From positions 607,505 through 671,504 of the forward strand of contig JAHRBI010000001.1 in the NCBI GenBank assembly GCA_019084025.1: a stretch of 64,000 bases of DNA, read 5' to 3'. The position numbers were made by a program, and so were the translations under genes. The stretch is from Burkholderiaceae bacterium DAT-1. GTDB lineage: Bacteria > Pseudomonadota > Gammaproteobacteria > Burkholderiales > Chitinimonadaceae. The notes beneath the pieces are model-generated. The model saw nothing but the letters and a program-made list of their open reading frames with translations. It was not told the origin of the DNA and searched no databases. This document shows, in pieces, positions 19,035 through 27,542 of the stretch; position 1 is the stretch's first letter, and each line of letters opens with the position of its first letter.

Positions 19035-19083
19035 AGTGCCTGCAATGACGGGCACTTCAATACCCCGGCGGATCACTGCCGGG
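19035..19083 (+). terminator. tandem hairpins after dksA (weak terminator candidate)
   Basis: AGTGCC/GGCACT (19035-19056) and CCCGGC/GCCGGG (19064-19083) form two consecutive stem-loops in the dksA-aroG gap. The first is followed only by TTCAATA, so termination would be weak or Rho-assisted. Confidence 0.4.
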
Positions 19084-19137
19084 TGCATCCTCTTGCCTTC
19101 TCATACAATCATGCGATGATGCTTATCGACGATTGCT

Positions 19138-19155
19138 ATTTGCACTGCAGCAAAT
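19138..19155. promoter_or_regulatory. inverted repeat upstream of aroG
   Basis: ATTTGC-ACTGCA-GCAAAT is a 6-bp inverted repeat 43-60 bases before the aroG start, a position suited to an operator or leader stem. It does not match the TyrR consensus. The binding protein is unknown. Confidence 0.3.
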
Positions 19156-19197
19156 GTGCCGTTAACCTAGTCAACCCGACTCAGGAGTGTGTGCATC

Positions 19198-20259
19198 ATG
19201 CTGTTCCAGACCGACGACGTCCGTATCCGCGAAATCAAGGAACTCCTTCCGCCCATTGCCGCGCTGGAAAAGTTCCCGGTCACCGAACAGGCCACCACCA
19301 CCACGTTTGAAGCCCGTCAGGGCATTCATCGCATCCTGACTGGCGAAGACGATCGTCTGCTGGTCGTGATCGGCCCCTGTTCCATCCATGACAGCGAGGC
19401 TGCACTTGAATATGGACGACGTCTGCGGGCGCTCCATGTCGAGTTGGCGCGCGACCTTATCGTGGTCATGCGCGTCTATTTCGAAAAGCCGAGAACAACC
19501 GTGGGCTGGAAGGGCCTGATCAACGACCCTCACCTCGATGGTAGCTTCGACATTAACAATGGTCTGCGCAAAGCGCGCAAGCTGCTGCTTGACCTGAATG
19601 ACCTTGGCCTGCCTGCCGCCACCGAATTCCTCGACATGATCACGCCGCAATACATCGCGGATCTGATCGCCTGGGGAGCAATCGGCGCACGAACCACAGA
19701 ATCACAGGTCCACCGCGAGCTGGCTTCCGGTCTTTCATGCCCGGTTGGATTCAAGAATGGCACCGATGGTAATCTGCGGATTGCGATTGATGCGATTCGC
19801 GCAGCCAGCGTCCCGCATCATTTCCTCTCTGTGACCAAGTTTGGCCATTCCGCCATTGTCGCCACGGGCGGCAATACCGATTGCCACGTGATTCTGCGCG
19901 GCGGCAAGACGCCCAACTATTCTGCAGAACATGTCGAAGCTGCGGTCAAGGATCTGGCGGCAGCTGGCTTGCCGGAAAAACTGATGGTCGATTTCAGTCA
20001 CGCCAATAGCAGCAAGGATTACAAGAAGCAGATGGATGTGACGGACGATGTCTGCGCCCAGCTTGCTGCCGGTAGCCAGCATATCTTTGGCGTGATGGTG
20101 GAAAGCCATCTGAACGAAGGTCGCCAGGATCTGAAGCCAGGCGTTCCGCTGAATTACGCGCAGAGCATTACCGATGCGTGCATCGGTTGGGAAGACACGG
20201 AAATCGTGTTGCGCAAACTGGCGGATGCTGTCTCGAAGCGCCGACAGCATCACCGTTAA
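19198..20259 (+). CDS. aroG: 3-deoxy-7-phosphoheptulonate synthase (class I)
   Basis: A 353-residue DAHP synthase catalysing the first step of the shikimate pathway from phosphoenolpyruvate and erythrose 4-phosphate. Class I motifs are the IGPCSIHD metal Cys, RVYFEKPRTTVGWKG, the GARTTESQVHRELASG block and DFSHANS near the end. The length matches the AroF/AroG/AroH group; which amino acid inhibits it cannot be read with confidence. I start at the ATG at 19198, ten bases after GGAG; the in-frame GTG at 19189 is too close to that site. A clear terminator follows. Confidence 0.95.
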   Translation: MLFQTDDVRIREIKELLPPIAALEKFPVTEQATTTTFEARQGIHRILTGEDDRLLVVIGPCSIHDSEAALEYGRRLRALHVELARDLIVVMRVYFEKPRTTVGWKGLINDPHLDGSFDINNGLRKARKLLLDLNDLGLPAATEFLDMITPQYIADLIAWGAIGARTTESQVHRELASGLSCPVGFKNGTDGNLRIAIDAIRAASVPHHFLSVTKFGHSAIVATGGNTDCHVILRGGKTPNYSAEHVEAAVKDLAAAGLPEKLMVDFSHANSSKDYKKQMDVTDDVCAQLAAGSQHIFGVMVESHLNEGRQDLKPGVPLNYAQSITDACIGWEDTEIVLRKLADAVSKRRQHHR

Positions 20260-20278
20260 GCGCGTACAACTGGTGAAG

Positions 20279-20305
20279 GCGGGCTGAGTTTTCAGCCCGC
20301 TTTTG
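20279..20305 (+). terminator. Rho-independent terminator of aroG
   Basis: GCGGGCTGA (20279-20287) and TCAGCCCGC (20292-20300) form a 9-bp stem with loop GTTT, followed by TTTTGTATTT. It lies 20 bases after the aroG stop. Confidence 0.92.
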
Positions 20306-20323
20306 TATTTCCACCCCACACCC

Positions 20324-20830
20324 TCACACGAGTCTGCGTATCATCTCCAAGGTGCGCAGCGATTCGCGTACATAGGCAAATACGCATTCCTCCGTCAGCG
20401 CCTGCACCGCCATCGCTTGCTGCACTTCCGATGCACTCAGGCCTAGACGGGACAGTAGGATGACGACCTCGGGACGCGTCGTGCAGGCATCCTCGCCGGG
20501 CTCCCCTAGCCTGCAAGCAGGCACCGAAAACGGGGAATCCTCTACCGCCATGATCTGCCCATCCACCAGAGAAAAGGTGGGGACATCGGACTCCCCTTCC
20601 AGCATCGCCAGCAAATCACTCGCCAGAAGCGAATCTCCAGGGCGGTAACACTGCTCGGTTAGCACCCCGGCGATGGGGGCATGAATTGTCTGCAACCCTT
20701 CTGGCGTCATGATATCGACCAGCGGATCGTCACTTGTCAGCACCTGCCCGCATATTGCATGCCAGCGAACCAGATTGCTTTCTCCACTCAAATCATCCGG
20801 CACACACACCAGATGCAATTGCGTTGCCAC
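20324..20830 (-). CDS. biotinyl/lipoyl-like domain protein without the modifiable lysine
   Basis: A 168-residue protein. Residues of about 22-80 form a lipoyl/biotinyl-type hammerhead (VRWHAICGQVLTSDDPLVDI, then IHAPIAGVLTEQCYRPGDSL). At the hairpin turn where lipoyl domains carry DKA or biotin domains MKM, it reads TPEG, with no lysine. The remainder (about 85-168) is a mostly helical region of unknown type with PEVVILLSRLGLSASEVQQAM. Such domains without lysine occur in membrane-fusion and transport adaptors, but no transporter is adjacent and there is no signal peptide. Convergent with aroG; its neighbour on the same strand is the W-rich exported protein 53 bases upstream. Confidence 0.6.
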   Translation of the reverse strand: MATQLHLVCVPDDLSGESNLVRWHAICGQVLTSDDPLVDIMTPEGLQTIHAPIAGVLTEQCYRPGDSLLASDLLAMLEGESDVPTFSLVDGQIMAVEDSPFSVPACRLGEPGEDACTTRPEVVILLSRLGLSASEVQQAMAVQALTEECVFAYVRESLRTLEMIRRLV

Positions 20831-20883
20831 TCAAGACTCCTCAGGCAGTTTAGTTTCCGGATCTGGCCATATGCTTCCTCGTA

Positions 20884-22953
20884 CTAACGGCGCTCCTGAT
20901 CCTTGTCCTTGTCACGTCGCCCCTCATCGCGCTGCGGACGACTCTGCTGGGGTTGCGGCTGAGACTGGGGTTGCGGTGCCTGAGCTTGAGGCTGCGGACG
21001 CGGCATGTCAAATGCGGGGCGTGATGGTGCAGGCGGTTGCGATGCAGGCTGACTGCGTGGTGCGTCCTCTGGACGGCTCTGCTGCAACACCTGTCTGAGC
21101 GCACCAAATCCACCGGAAGGCCGATCACGATTATCCTGACTTTGCGAACGCTCACTGCCCCCGTCGGGACGATGACTCTCGCGCATCGCCGGCGGGTCCA
21201 TGCGCGGCGCGGCACCGTTACCACCCCCCTCATCCGGGCGTTGCGCCGGAACCGTCACGCGGCGCATATCCGACCAGGGTGAACGCTCCTGCTGGGGTAC
21301 GTCCGCCCGGCGATCTTGATTCGGTGCGGGTGGTCGTTGCGGCTCCTGTATCGGACGCACGATGTCCTGTCCGCGGCTCTCCTGAGGGGGAAGCTGCGCA
21401 GGCTGGATCACTCTACGCATATCAGACCACGGGCCTCGACCATCGTTTGGCAATGGCTCAGACTTTCGATCGGGAGGGGTCGGGGATGGGCCGGTCACGG
21501 AACCAACCGGCGGCTGCGGATCACGTCCTCGATTCCGCTCATCCCGTCTATCTCCGTCAGGGCTTTCAGGTTTGCCCGGTGTCGGATTGACAATGATTCT
21601 GCGCATATCCTGCCACGGGCTGGACGATTGTTCTGGCACAGGCACTTTTCGTCCATCCCAGGGACGATGATCACGTTCGCGTTCGTTCGATCTCGGAAGG
21701 GGATCAACCACTCTTACATCGCCAAAGCGTTCGCGACCGACATTGATCAAACCGTGATTGACCGGCCTTCCATGCAGGAAATGGTCTCCCTCCACGGCAC
21801 TAATGGCACCGTGTACTCCGATATTCCGAAAGACGCCATCGCGTACCACGTGTTCGCCAAACTGGCTGTTCATCCGATATACATATTTCTCGCTGGCATA
21901 GAACCAAGGCCGATAGTGTTCTCGGGGTGCCAGTGGCACCCAAGCAACCGGGCGACTACTTTTGATCGTGATGCCGCCCCCCACAAAGGCTACCAATGCT
22001 GGCGCATAAACGGCACGCACCTCGCGCGGCCCGGGCACCCACGCCCAGTGATGACGAACATGCACCCACCGGCCATAGTGAAACGGGGCAAACCCCCAGG
22101 CAGCATCATCACACCATGTCCATCCCCATGGCGCCACCCACACCCAGCGTCCGAAACGATATGGCGCCCAGTTGCTCACCGTCACGCGCGGCACCCAAAC
22201 GGAGCCAAACTCAGCATCCTGCTCCCATGATCCCTGCCCCGCCAGATCTTCAAATCCGACCACCCCTGTCGGCATGTATCGCTCAACCGTGGTCAGCTGA
22301 CGCTGGTCAGCGGCAATCGTGCTATCCACCCACTCCTGAAAGCCGTCATTGCTGGCCGGATATCCCGAGAAACCTACCGACAAATTGGTACCACCGAAGC
22401 GCACTTGCTGTCTTTGCCACATTTCCTGGCGACTGCCATCAAGCCCTGATGCAGTCGCAGAGCCGTCAAATACAGTGACGCTACTGGTATGATCCTGCGG
22501 ATTAACATCGATACGGTAACGACCGGGTTCACGAATGGTCAATTGCAGATTCGGTGTGTCGACTTCAATGTCATCGTCTTCACCCGGGCGAACTTTGAGC
22601 TCCAGCGTCCCCTGCACCATTGAGTACCGCTGATGCGACTCATCCAGCGTTTTCAGCACCAAATTTGTCCGAGATCCGGTAAACAGTGTGGTCGCCCCCA
22701 ACTGCAGCGAGGCTCGTCCTCCGGTATCAATCCATAAGCGGTCACCCGCGATAAGCGGTCGGTTGACATACGCCCATTCCCAATCGTCCGTTCCTGCCGG
22801 AGCAAAGCTGGCGTTGCCTGAAATCATGCGCAGGCGTGCAATCCGGGTGGGAGGATCGTCTTCTGCATGAGCGGACACGCTGCTTATCGTTACCCCCAAC
22901 ACAACAGTCGCAAAGAGCACTGTGAATCGGGATGGGCTGAGTCTGGTTTTCAT
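20884..22953 (-). CDS. FecR-domain, Trp-rich, Pro-rich exported protein (DUF6600-like)
   Basis: A 689-residue protein. A signal peptide ends SVSAHA near residue 30. A FecR-like domain follows (about residues 35-170: RIARLRMISGNASFAP, AGDRLWIDTGGRASLQLG, VQGTLELKV). Next comes a tryptophan-rich module (about 225-330) with WAPYRFGRWVWVAPWGWTWC and FAPFHYGRWVHV. The C-terminal 270 residues are Pro/Arg/Gln-rich and low in complexity, with three copies of a PW[SQ]DMRR motif. It matches the general plan of DUF6600/FecR proteins seen in many proteobacteria, with no established function. I use the ATG at 22953, preceded by GGAGGA, not the upstream in-frame ATG at 22995. Confidence 0.8.
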   Translation of the reverse strand: MKTRLSPSRFTVLFATVVLGVTISSVSAHAEDDPPTRIARLRMISGNASFAPAGTDDWEWAYVNRPLIAGDRLWIDTGGRASLQLGATTLFTGSRTNLVLKTLDESHQRYSMVQGTLELKVRPGEDDDIEVDTPNLQLTIREPGRYRIDVNPQDHTSSVTVFDGSATASGLDGSRQEMWQRQQVRFGGTNLSVGFSGYPASNDGFQEWVDSTIAADQRQLTTVERYMPTGVVGFEDLAGQGSWEQDAEFGSVWVPRVTVSNWAPYRFGRWVWVAPWGWTWCDDAAWGFAPFHYGRWVHVRHHWAWVPGPREVRAVYAPALVAFVGGGITIKSSRPVAWVPLAPREHYRPWFYASEKYVYRMNSQFGEHVVRDGVFRNIGVHGAISAVEGDHFLHGRPVNHGLINVGRERFGDVRVVDPLPRSNERERDHRPWDGRKVPVPEQSSSPWQDMRRIIVNPTPGKPESPDGDRRDERNRGRDPQPPVGSVTGPSPTPPDRKSEPLPNDGRGPWSDMRRVIQPAQLPPQESRGQDIVRPIQEPQRPPAPNQDRRADVPQQERSPWSDMRRVTVPAQRPDEGGGNGAAPRMDPPAMRESHRPDGGSERSQSQDNRDRPSGGFGALRQVLQQSRPEDAPRSQPASQPPAPSRPAFDMPRPQPQAQAPQPQSQPQPQQSRPQRDEGRRDKDKDQERR

Positions 22954-23031
22954 GTCTTCCTCCATGGCGGACGCGATACGCCGCTGTGCCCACATTTGGC
23001 GCTCAATGGGATGAACCGGACATGAACAACA

Positions 23032-23973
23032 TCAGGGCGTCGTCAGTGTATCAACACGATCTATGAATGACTGCCACACCCGGGCGGTTTCGGCGGGCTT
23101 TTCCAGCATGGGTAGGTGGCCACAGGCGGGGAGCACTGCGATTTCCGCGTGCGGTAACCCTTCGCGGAATGGCTGGATACTGGAGATGTCGAGAATGCGG
23201 TCATCATCTCCCCAGAGAATCAGGGTAGGTGCAACCACATGCGGTAATTTATCCTTCAGCATCATCGGCTGCATGAAGGATTCCTTAAAAATGGCTTCCT
23301 GCTCATCCGCGCTGGCCGCACGCTCACGCGCGTAGAATTCTTTGAGATATCCCGGCATCCACGCCTTACGGTGTGCCACCAGTGCAAGCAGGCGTTCGAA
23401 GTCTTTGCGAGAACGCACCACCAGAGGGTTGTCACCCGCAAGCACCGCTTGAACATAGGGACTGTATCGCGGCATGTCGACGCCAGCGGCGTTAAATAGC
23501 GCCAGCGACATCACCTTAGATGGAAACTCGGCCGCAAATGCTGCAGCCAGATAGCCGCCCATTGAGTTGCCGACCAAATGAAATCGCCCGAGCTTCAAGA
23601 CATCTACAAAATCCTTGAGGCGCTGGATCTGAGCGGGGATGGCATAGGATTTACCCGGCAAAACACCGGTTTCGCCAAATCCGGGCAGATCAGGCATGAT
23701 CAGTCGATATTGCTTGCGCAAGCGTTTTGCGAGTCGATACCAGTTAAGCGAGTCACCGCCAAAGCCGTGCAAAAGCAATACCACCGGCGCATCATGCAGC
23801 CCCGACTCGTAGTAGACCACTTCGTGGCCATCAATCCCGGTTGCATGACGTTTCATGCCAGCCATGCGACGAGCCAGTGCCAGTGTAGCATCCGGCCAGT
23901 GCGCACGAGTCAACCCCGCCAGCAACAGACAGATGCCTAGCAACACCAGTGTTAGCCACAGGCTATACGACAT
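23032..23973 (-). CDS. membrane-anchored alpha/beta hydrolase (lipase/esterase-like)
   Basis: A 313-residue protein. One N-terminal membrane segment (LWLTLVLLGICLLLAGLT) precedes a classic alpha/beta hydrolase fold: oxyanion region LLLHGFGGDS near residue 68, nucleophile elbow VGNSMGG, an acid residue in LILWGDDDRI and the catalytic His in LPACGHLPMLEKP. This resembles the Moraxella-type lipase group and related esterases; the substrate is unknown. It is followed 5 bases later on the opposite end by dgkA upstream on the same strand, so dgkA and this gene may form a lipid-related operon. Confidence 0.88.
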   Translation of the reverse strand: MSYSLWLTLVLLGICLLLAGLTRAHWPDATLALARRMAGMKRHATGIDGHEVVYYESGLHDAPVVLLLHGFGGDSLNWYRLAKRLRKQYRLIMPDLPGFGETGVLPGKSYAIPAQIQRLKDFVDVLKLGRFHLVGNSMGGYLAAAFAAEFPSKVMSLALFNAAGVDMPRYSPYVQAVLAGDNPLVVRSRKDFERLLALVAHRKAWMPGYLKEFYARERAASADEQEAIFKESFMQPMMLKDKLPHVVAPTLILWGDDDRILDISSIQPFREGLPHAEIAVLPACGHLPMLEKPAETARVWQSFIDRVDTLTTP

Positions 23974-23978
23974 GACGC

Positions 23979-24350
23979 TCAGCGACTCCCCAATACAATC
24001 AACCAGATCGCAGTGACGGATACCAGACTCACAAACTGTGCAGCGCTCCCCATATCCTTGGCGCGCTTGGCAAGTTCATGCCGATCCAGAGAGGTATGAT
24101 CCACTGCTGCTTCAATTGCAGAATTCAGTAACTCTACCACCAGTGTCAGCAAATGTACGAGTGCGATGAGTCCACGCCCCCAGGCTGGCATATCCAGAAA
24201 CCATGAGAGGGCAATGCCGACAAGCGCTAGCAGCACCACCTGCCGAAAAGCTGCTTCGTGTCGCCAGGCGGCAACAAAGCCATCCATGGAGTAACCTGCA
24301 GCGTTGAAGATGCGCTTGATACCTGTCTTTCCCTTGAAAGGACTCTCCAT
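23979..24350 (-). CDS. dgkA: diacylglycerol kinase
   Basis: A 123-residue inner-membrane enzyme that phosphorylates diacylglycerol for lipid recycling, matching the usual length of about 120. Three hydrophobic segments are visible (VVLLALVGIALSWFLDM, GLIALVHLLTLVVELL, AAQFVSLVSVTAIWLIVLG). The signature EAAFRQ and VELLNSAIEAAVD, with its conserved catalytic-type Glu and Asn residues, is present. The start at 24350 (MESPFKGK) lies 28 bases after the BPSS1780 gene; an open upstream extension would overlap that gene and is not used. Confidence 0.95.
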   Translation of the reverse strand: MESPFKGKTGIKRIFNAAGYSMDGFVAAWRHEAAFRQVVLLALVGIALSWFLDMPAWGRGLIALVHLLTLVVELLNSAIEAAVDHTSLDRHELAKRAKDMGSAAQFVSLVSVTAIWLIVLGSR

Positions 24351-24378
24351 GAGGACTCTGTCTCCTAATTTGCCGTTA

Positions 24379-25260
24379 TTAGTCGAGTGGCATGGCTGAT
24401 TCTCGATCGGCAAAGATATCCTTGTATGCGCAGTACTGGCTGGTGGTGACGATCGGATATCCACCCATAAACACAAGCACTGCGATACACATCATCAGCA
24501 GATCACTGCCAGTGAGCACCTCGATCATCCCCATTCCCACGATGCACACCAGCGTTAGGGCGAATGAAAACAGGCCATATGCGGTAAACGCACGCCAATT
24601 TGCCAGTACAGCCCGAACCGACAGCCACACCGCATCCATGGCTTTGGTGCCTCCCAGTACAACCAGACTGGGTGCCAGCGTCAGCAGAAACAACACGAAC
24701 GCTGTAACCAAGGCAACCGAACATGCCCACCAGATGCATTGCACGATGAGTGTCTCGCCCAAACTTTGCTGCAATATGTCAGCCATGCGTTCGGGTTGTG
24801 CCGTTACAGCCGTCAATGACTGATTCAGGGCATTTACATCCACATTTGCGCCGGCCAAAAGGGCACCTGTTCCCAGTACGAATATCAACAAGGCCAATAG
24901 CTGCAGGAAAAACTGGATCATGCCTATATGAACGAGTGGCCGCCATGATGCACAGCCAGCAAACAAGGTGCTGATATCCAGTTGATCATCCCGGTCGGCA
25001 CGTGCCGCAGCCATTGCAAAGCTCGCCGCAAACACAGGCGACATGACGGCCAGCACAATCCTGAGCGGAACGCCGATCACATTGGGAACGAGCGAACACA
25101 CCAATACGGCGAAAAAGGAGAGCAGCCAGTAGGCCATGGAGATGAGAAAGAATGAGCCTGCTTGGCGGGCAAACAGCGCAAAGGCTTCACGCCACCAGCG
25201 AAACCCGTTCGCTGCATGACTCACTCGGTAATCATTGGGAATATAAATGTCGTCGATCAT
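24379..25260 (-). CDS. BPSS1780 family membrane protein
   Basis: A 293-residue integral membrane protein with an N-terminal cytoplasmic segment (PNDYRVSHAANGFRWWREAF) typical of the BPSS1780 family, then about six hydrophobic helices (e.g. FFLISMAYWLLSFFAVLVCSL, LVTAFVLFLLTLAPSLVVLG, AFTAYGLFSFALTLVCIVGM). Family members are found mainly in betaproteobacteria and have no assigned function. It is probably the first gene of an operon with dgkA and the hydrolase, suggesting an envelope lipid role, which is inference from context only. Confidence 0.85.
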   Translation of the reverse strand: MIDDIYIPNDYRVSHAANGFRWWREAFALFARQAGSFFLISMAYWLLSFFAVLVCSLVPNVIGVPLRIVLAVMSPVFAASFAMAAARADRDDQLDISTLFAGCASWRPLVHIGMIQFFLQLLALLIFVLGTGALLAGANVDVNALNQSLTAVTAQPERMADILQQSLGETLIVQCIWWACSVALVTAFVLFLLTLAPSLVVLGGTKAMDAVWLSVRAVLANWRAFTAYGLFSFALTLVCIVGMGMIEVLTGSDLLMMCIAVLVFMGGYPIVTTSQYCAYKDIFADRESAMPLD

Positions 25261-25432
25261 GGGGATTGGTTAGTGCGACAATGCCGGCAGTGTACGCGAT
25301 TCACGTGACAACCGGTAAGCATCACGCATGCATTTGCCAGTAGTCTCAGCATTTGAAGCGAACCTGATACAATCGCATGAATTTCAGTGACAGGCGCCTG
25401 TGCGTGCCGCCCATCTTAGCAAGGACAATGCC

Positions 25433-25705
25433 ATGACTCGTATGGTTCAATGCATCAAGCTCGGTCGTGAGGCTGAAGGTCTCGATTTCCCGCCATTGCC
25501 CGGCGAACTGGGCAAGAAAATGTACGAAAACGTCAGCAAAGAAGCCTGGCAGGCCTGGGTTAAGCACCAGACCATGCTCATCAATGAAAACCGCCTGAAT
25601 CTCGCTGACCAGCGTGCGCGCCAGTACTTGCAGGCGCAGATGCAAAATTACTTCTTTGGCGAAGGCGCCGAAATGCCGGCAGGCTACGTTCCGCCATCAG
25701 CCTGA
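25433..25705 (+). CDS. yggX: probable Fe(2+)-trafficking protein
   Basis: A 90-residue YggX family protein, linked to iron handling and protection of Fe-S proteins from oxidation. The family hallmarks are the N-terminal [18 protein letters not shown] with its conserved Cys, the [20 protein letters not shown] helix and the [14 protein letters not shown] helix. The start at 25433 has AAGGA with proper spacing; a longer frame lacks a site. Monocistronic, ending in a hairpin at 25716-25741. Confidence 0.96.
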   Translation: MTRMVQCIKLGREAEGLDFPPLPGELGKKMYENVSKEAWQAWVKHQTMLINENRLNLADQRARQYLQAQMQNYFFGEGAEMPAGYVPPSA

Positions 25706-25715
25706 CCTGCAATAA

Positions 25716-25741
25716 GGGCTACAGCTCACTTGCTGTAGCCC
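25716..25741. terminator. hairpin between yggX and the pilin operon end
   Basis: GGGCTACAGC and GCTGTAGCCC form a 10-bp stem with a 6-base loop between convergent genes. Downstream sequence on the plus strand is not T-rich; on the minus strand TTATT follows. It probably serves both directions imperfectly. Confidence 0.6.
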
Positions 25742-25798
25742 TGCTGGATCGATCCATCATCAATCGCCGTGCTAATCAGTGCGCCACGCACTCATTAC

Positions 25799-27499
25799 CT
25801 ACAGGCCACGTACCCAGACAGTGTTAATCGTTGCACCACTGCCTCCACTACCCGGAACAGGGGTAGTCCCCCCATCAGGAGGCAGCGTCAGAATAAACGT
25901 TGCGCCCATCGTCAGGGTATTCCCCTTGATTGCTTGATTACTTTTACTGTCCCATCCTGTGACGAGCAGGCCACCTGTCAGCTCGACACGCCCAGTGGAG
26001 CCATCCAGCAGCCCCTTGATTCGCACGTCTCCATTCACAACGGAATAGGACTTCAGGATGAGGTCGCCACCCACTTCAAATACGACGTTCCCCACCGATT
26101 TACCCATGACTCTGCCACCCACGGCGTTACATTGATTCAGTGGAGTAATATTCGTTTTTGTTCCAGTCGTCACCCAGGCACATGGATTGGCAGGTGTGCT
26201 GGCGTTTGCAGGTTTGGCAGCGAAGTTATTGAATGCAATGAAGGTATTGTCGGCATTACTCGAAACAACGTTTCCCGTCACATAGAACGAGTTACGGTAA
26301 GTACCCCCCGTAAACGATGCATTACCGCGAATGAGCACCACGCCGGGTGCAATGATCGGATCGTTGGCTTTATCCGGAATTTTGAATGTCCAGGTATCAG
26401 TGGATGCCTCATAAGAAATGCAACTGGACTTCCAAGTCGTCGGACCATCGCAAAAATTTGCGTAAACGATCTTGTCATCAATGGGATAGATCCCGTCTGC
26501 AACATTCGAGATCCCCTTAAAGCGTATGCTGGGGATGTTTTTATTGGCTGAATCAAGAAACAGCTCGAAGTCAGGTACACCTGCGTCAGCGACTGGATTT
26601 ATCTTGGGCCGCTCCTGCAAGGCAATTGTCTGCGCGCCTTCATTCTTAACATTGACTACCTGAAAGTCTTTTTTGGAGATTTGTCCATTTACATTGCCTG
26701 CTGAAATGGTTACATCCCCCGTACCCGTATCAAGCGCCGTTCCCGTATCAACTCCGCCGCTCGCCTGCAGGTTTGCAATCTTGGTACTACCTGCAAGGGT
26801 CACATTGCCATTGGCGGTCACGTTATTCAGGATGCTATTGCCCGACAGATTAAGGTCTCCGGTTACGTTCAACTGCTCAACATTATCAAACTTTGCACCT
26901 GCTACATTGAAATTGCCTTGCACGCCGATCACGGCCTTCCCGCCACTCGTATTGGCTACCGAGATTCCACCACTCAGGCTGGCATTGCCGAAAACCAGCA
27001 TGTTATATGGCAAGCTGGGGGGCATACCGGGATATGGCTGAAGTACAAGCTGTACAGTAGAAGTCGCGCCTGCAGATAGCCCGGTGACATTCACCACAAT
27101 CTGACGCGGATTACTGCCAGACGGTGCGGTATTACTAACGATAAATGCACGTGCTGAATCCGAGGCATTCACAGACAAACCGGAGATTTCGACCGTTTTG
27201 CCACTTGCGTAGGCAGGCACGCCAAGATTACTGTCTGTTGCAGCACACGTCCCCGCTGTCACCCCGCAGTATTGATTGATCAGCATGGTTTTCAAGCTAT
27301 CGGCGCCACGCCATGCCAGTGCCTGCGCCTGCGTCACAGCATGCAAAGCGACACCACTATCCTGATAGCCGCGCAACGCACCACCTACCTGATAGACTGT
27401 CGCAACCGTACCCACCGCCACGAGCAGCGCGATAAAAGTTGTCGAACCCCCGCCTGCTTGCCGAAGCATGGATCGTCGTCTTTTTGCTAGGTGATGCAT
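25799..27499 (-). CDS. large PilX-like pilus assembly protein with polymer-like repeat body
   Basis: A 566-residue protein, last gene of the minor-pilin operon. A basic tail (HLAKRRRSMLRQ) and a hydrophobic segment (STTFIALLVAVGTVATVYQVG) near residues 20-40 resemble the PilX N-terminus, though without a clear prepilin Gly-Phe-Thr-Leu-x-Glu site. The body differs from short PilX: residues of about 160-280 consist of short Asn/Gly/Val/Thr-rich turns (GNASLSGGISVANTSGG, LNVTGDLNLSGNSILNN, VTANGNVTLAGSTKIANLQA) suggesting a beta-solenoid, and a similar stretch recurs around 380-500. Cys pairs may form disulfides. The ATG at 27499 is six bases after GGGAGG. Likely a pilus-tip or adhesive component; no PilY1 is present. 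Confidence 0.6.
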   Translation of the reverse strand: MHHLAKRRRSMLRQAGGGSTTFIALLVAVGTVATVYQVGGALRGYQDSGVALHAVTQAQALAWRGADSLKTMLINQYCGVTAGTCAATDSNLGVPAYASGKTVEISGLSVNASDSARAFIVSNTAPSGSNPRQIVVNVTGLSAGATSTVQLVLQPYPGMPPSLPYNMLVFGNASLSGGISVANTSGGKAVIGVQGNFNVAGAKFDNVEQLNVTGDLNLSGNSILNNVTANGNVTLAGSTKIANLQASGGVDTGTALDTGTGDVTISAGNVNGQISKKDFQVVNVKNEGAQTIALQERPKINPVADAGVPDFELFLDSANKNIPSIRFKGISNVADGIYPIDDKIVYANFCDGPTTWKSSCISYEASTDTWTFKIPDKANDPIIAPGVVLIRGNASFTGGTYRNSFYVTGNVVSSNADNTFIAFNNFAAKPANASTPANPCAWVTTGTKTNITPLNQCNAVGGRVMGKSVGNVVFEVGGDLILKSYSVVNGDVRIKGLLDGSTGRVELTGGLLVTGWDSKSNQAIKGNTLTMGATFILTLPPDGGTTPVPGSGGSGATINTVWVRGL

Positions 27500-27542
27500 A
27501 CACATCCTCCCACCTGAATCAGAATGAGTCGCGGATAAATCA

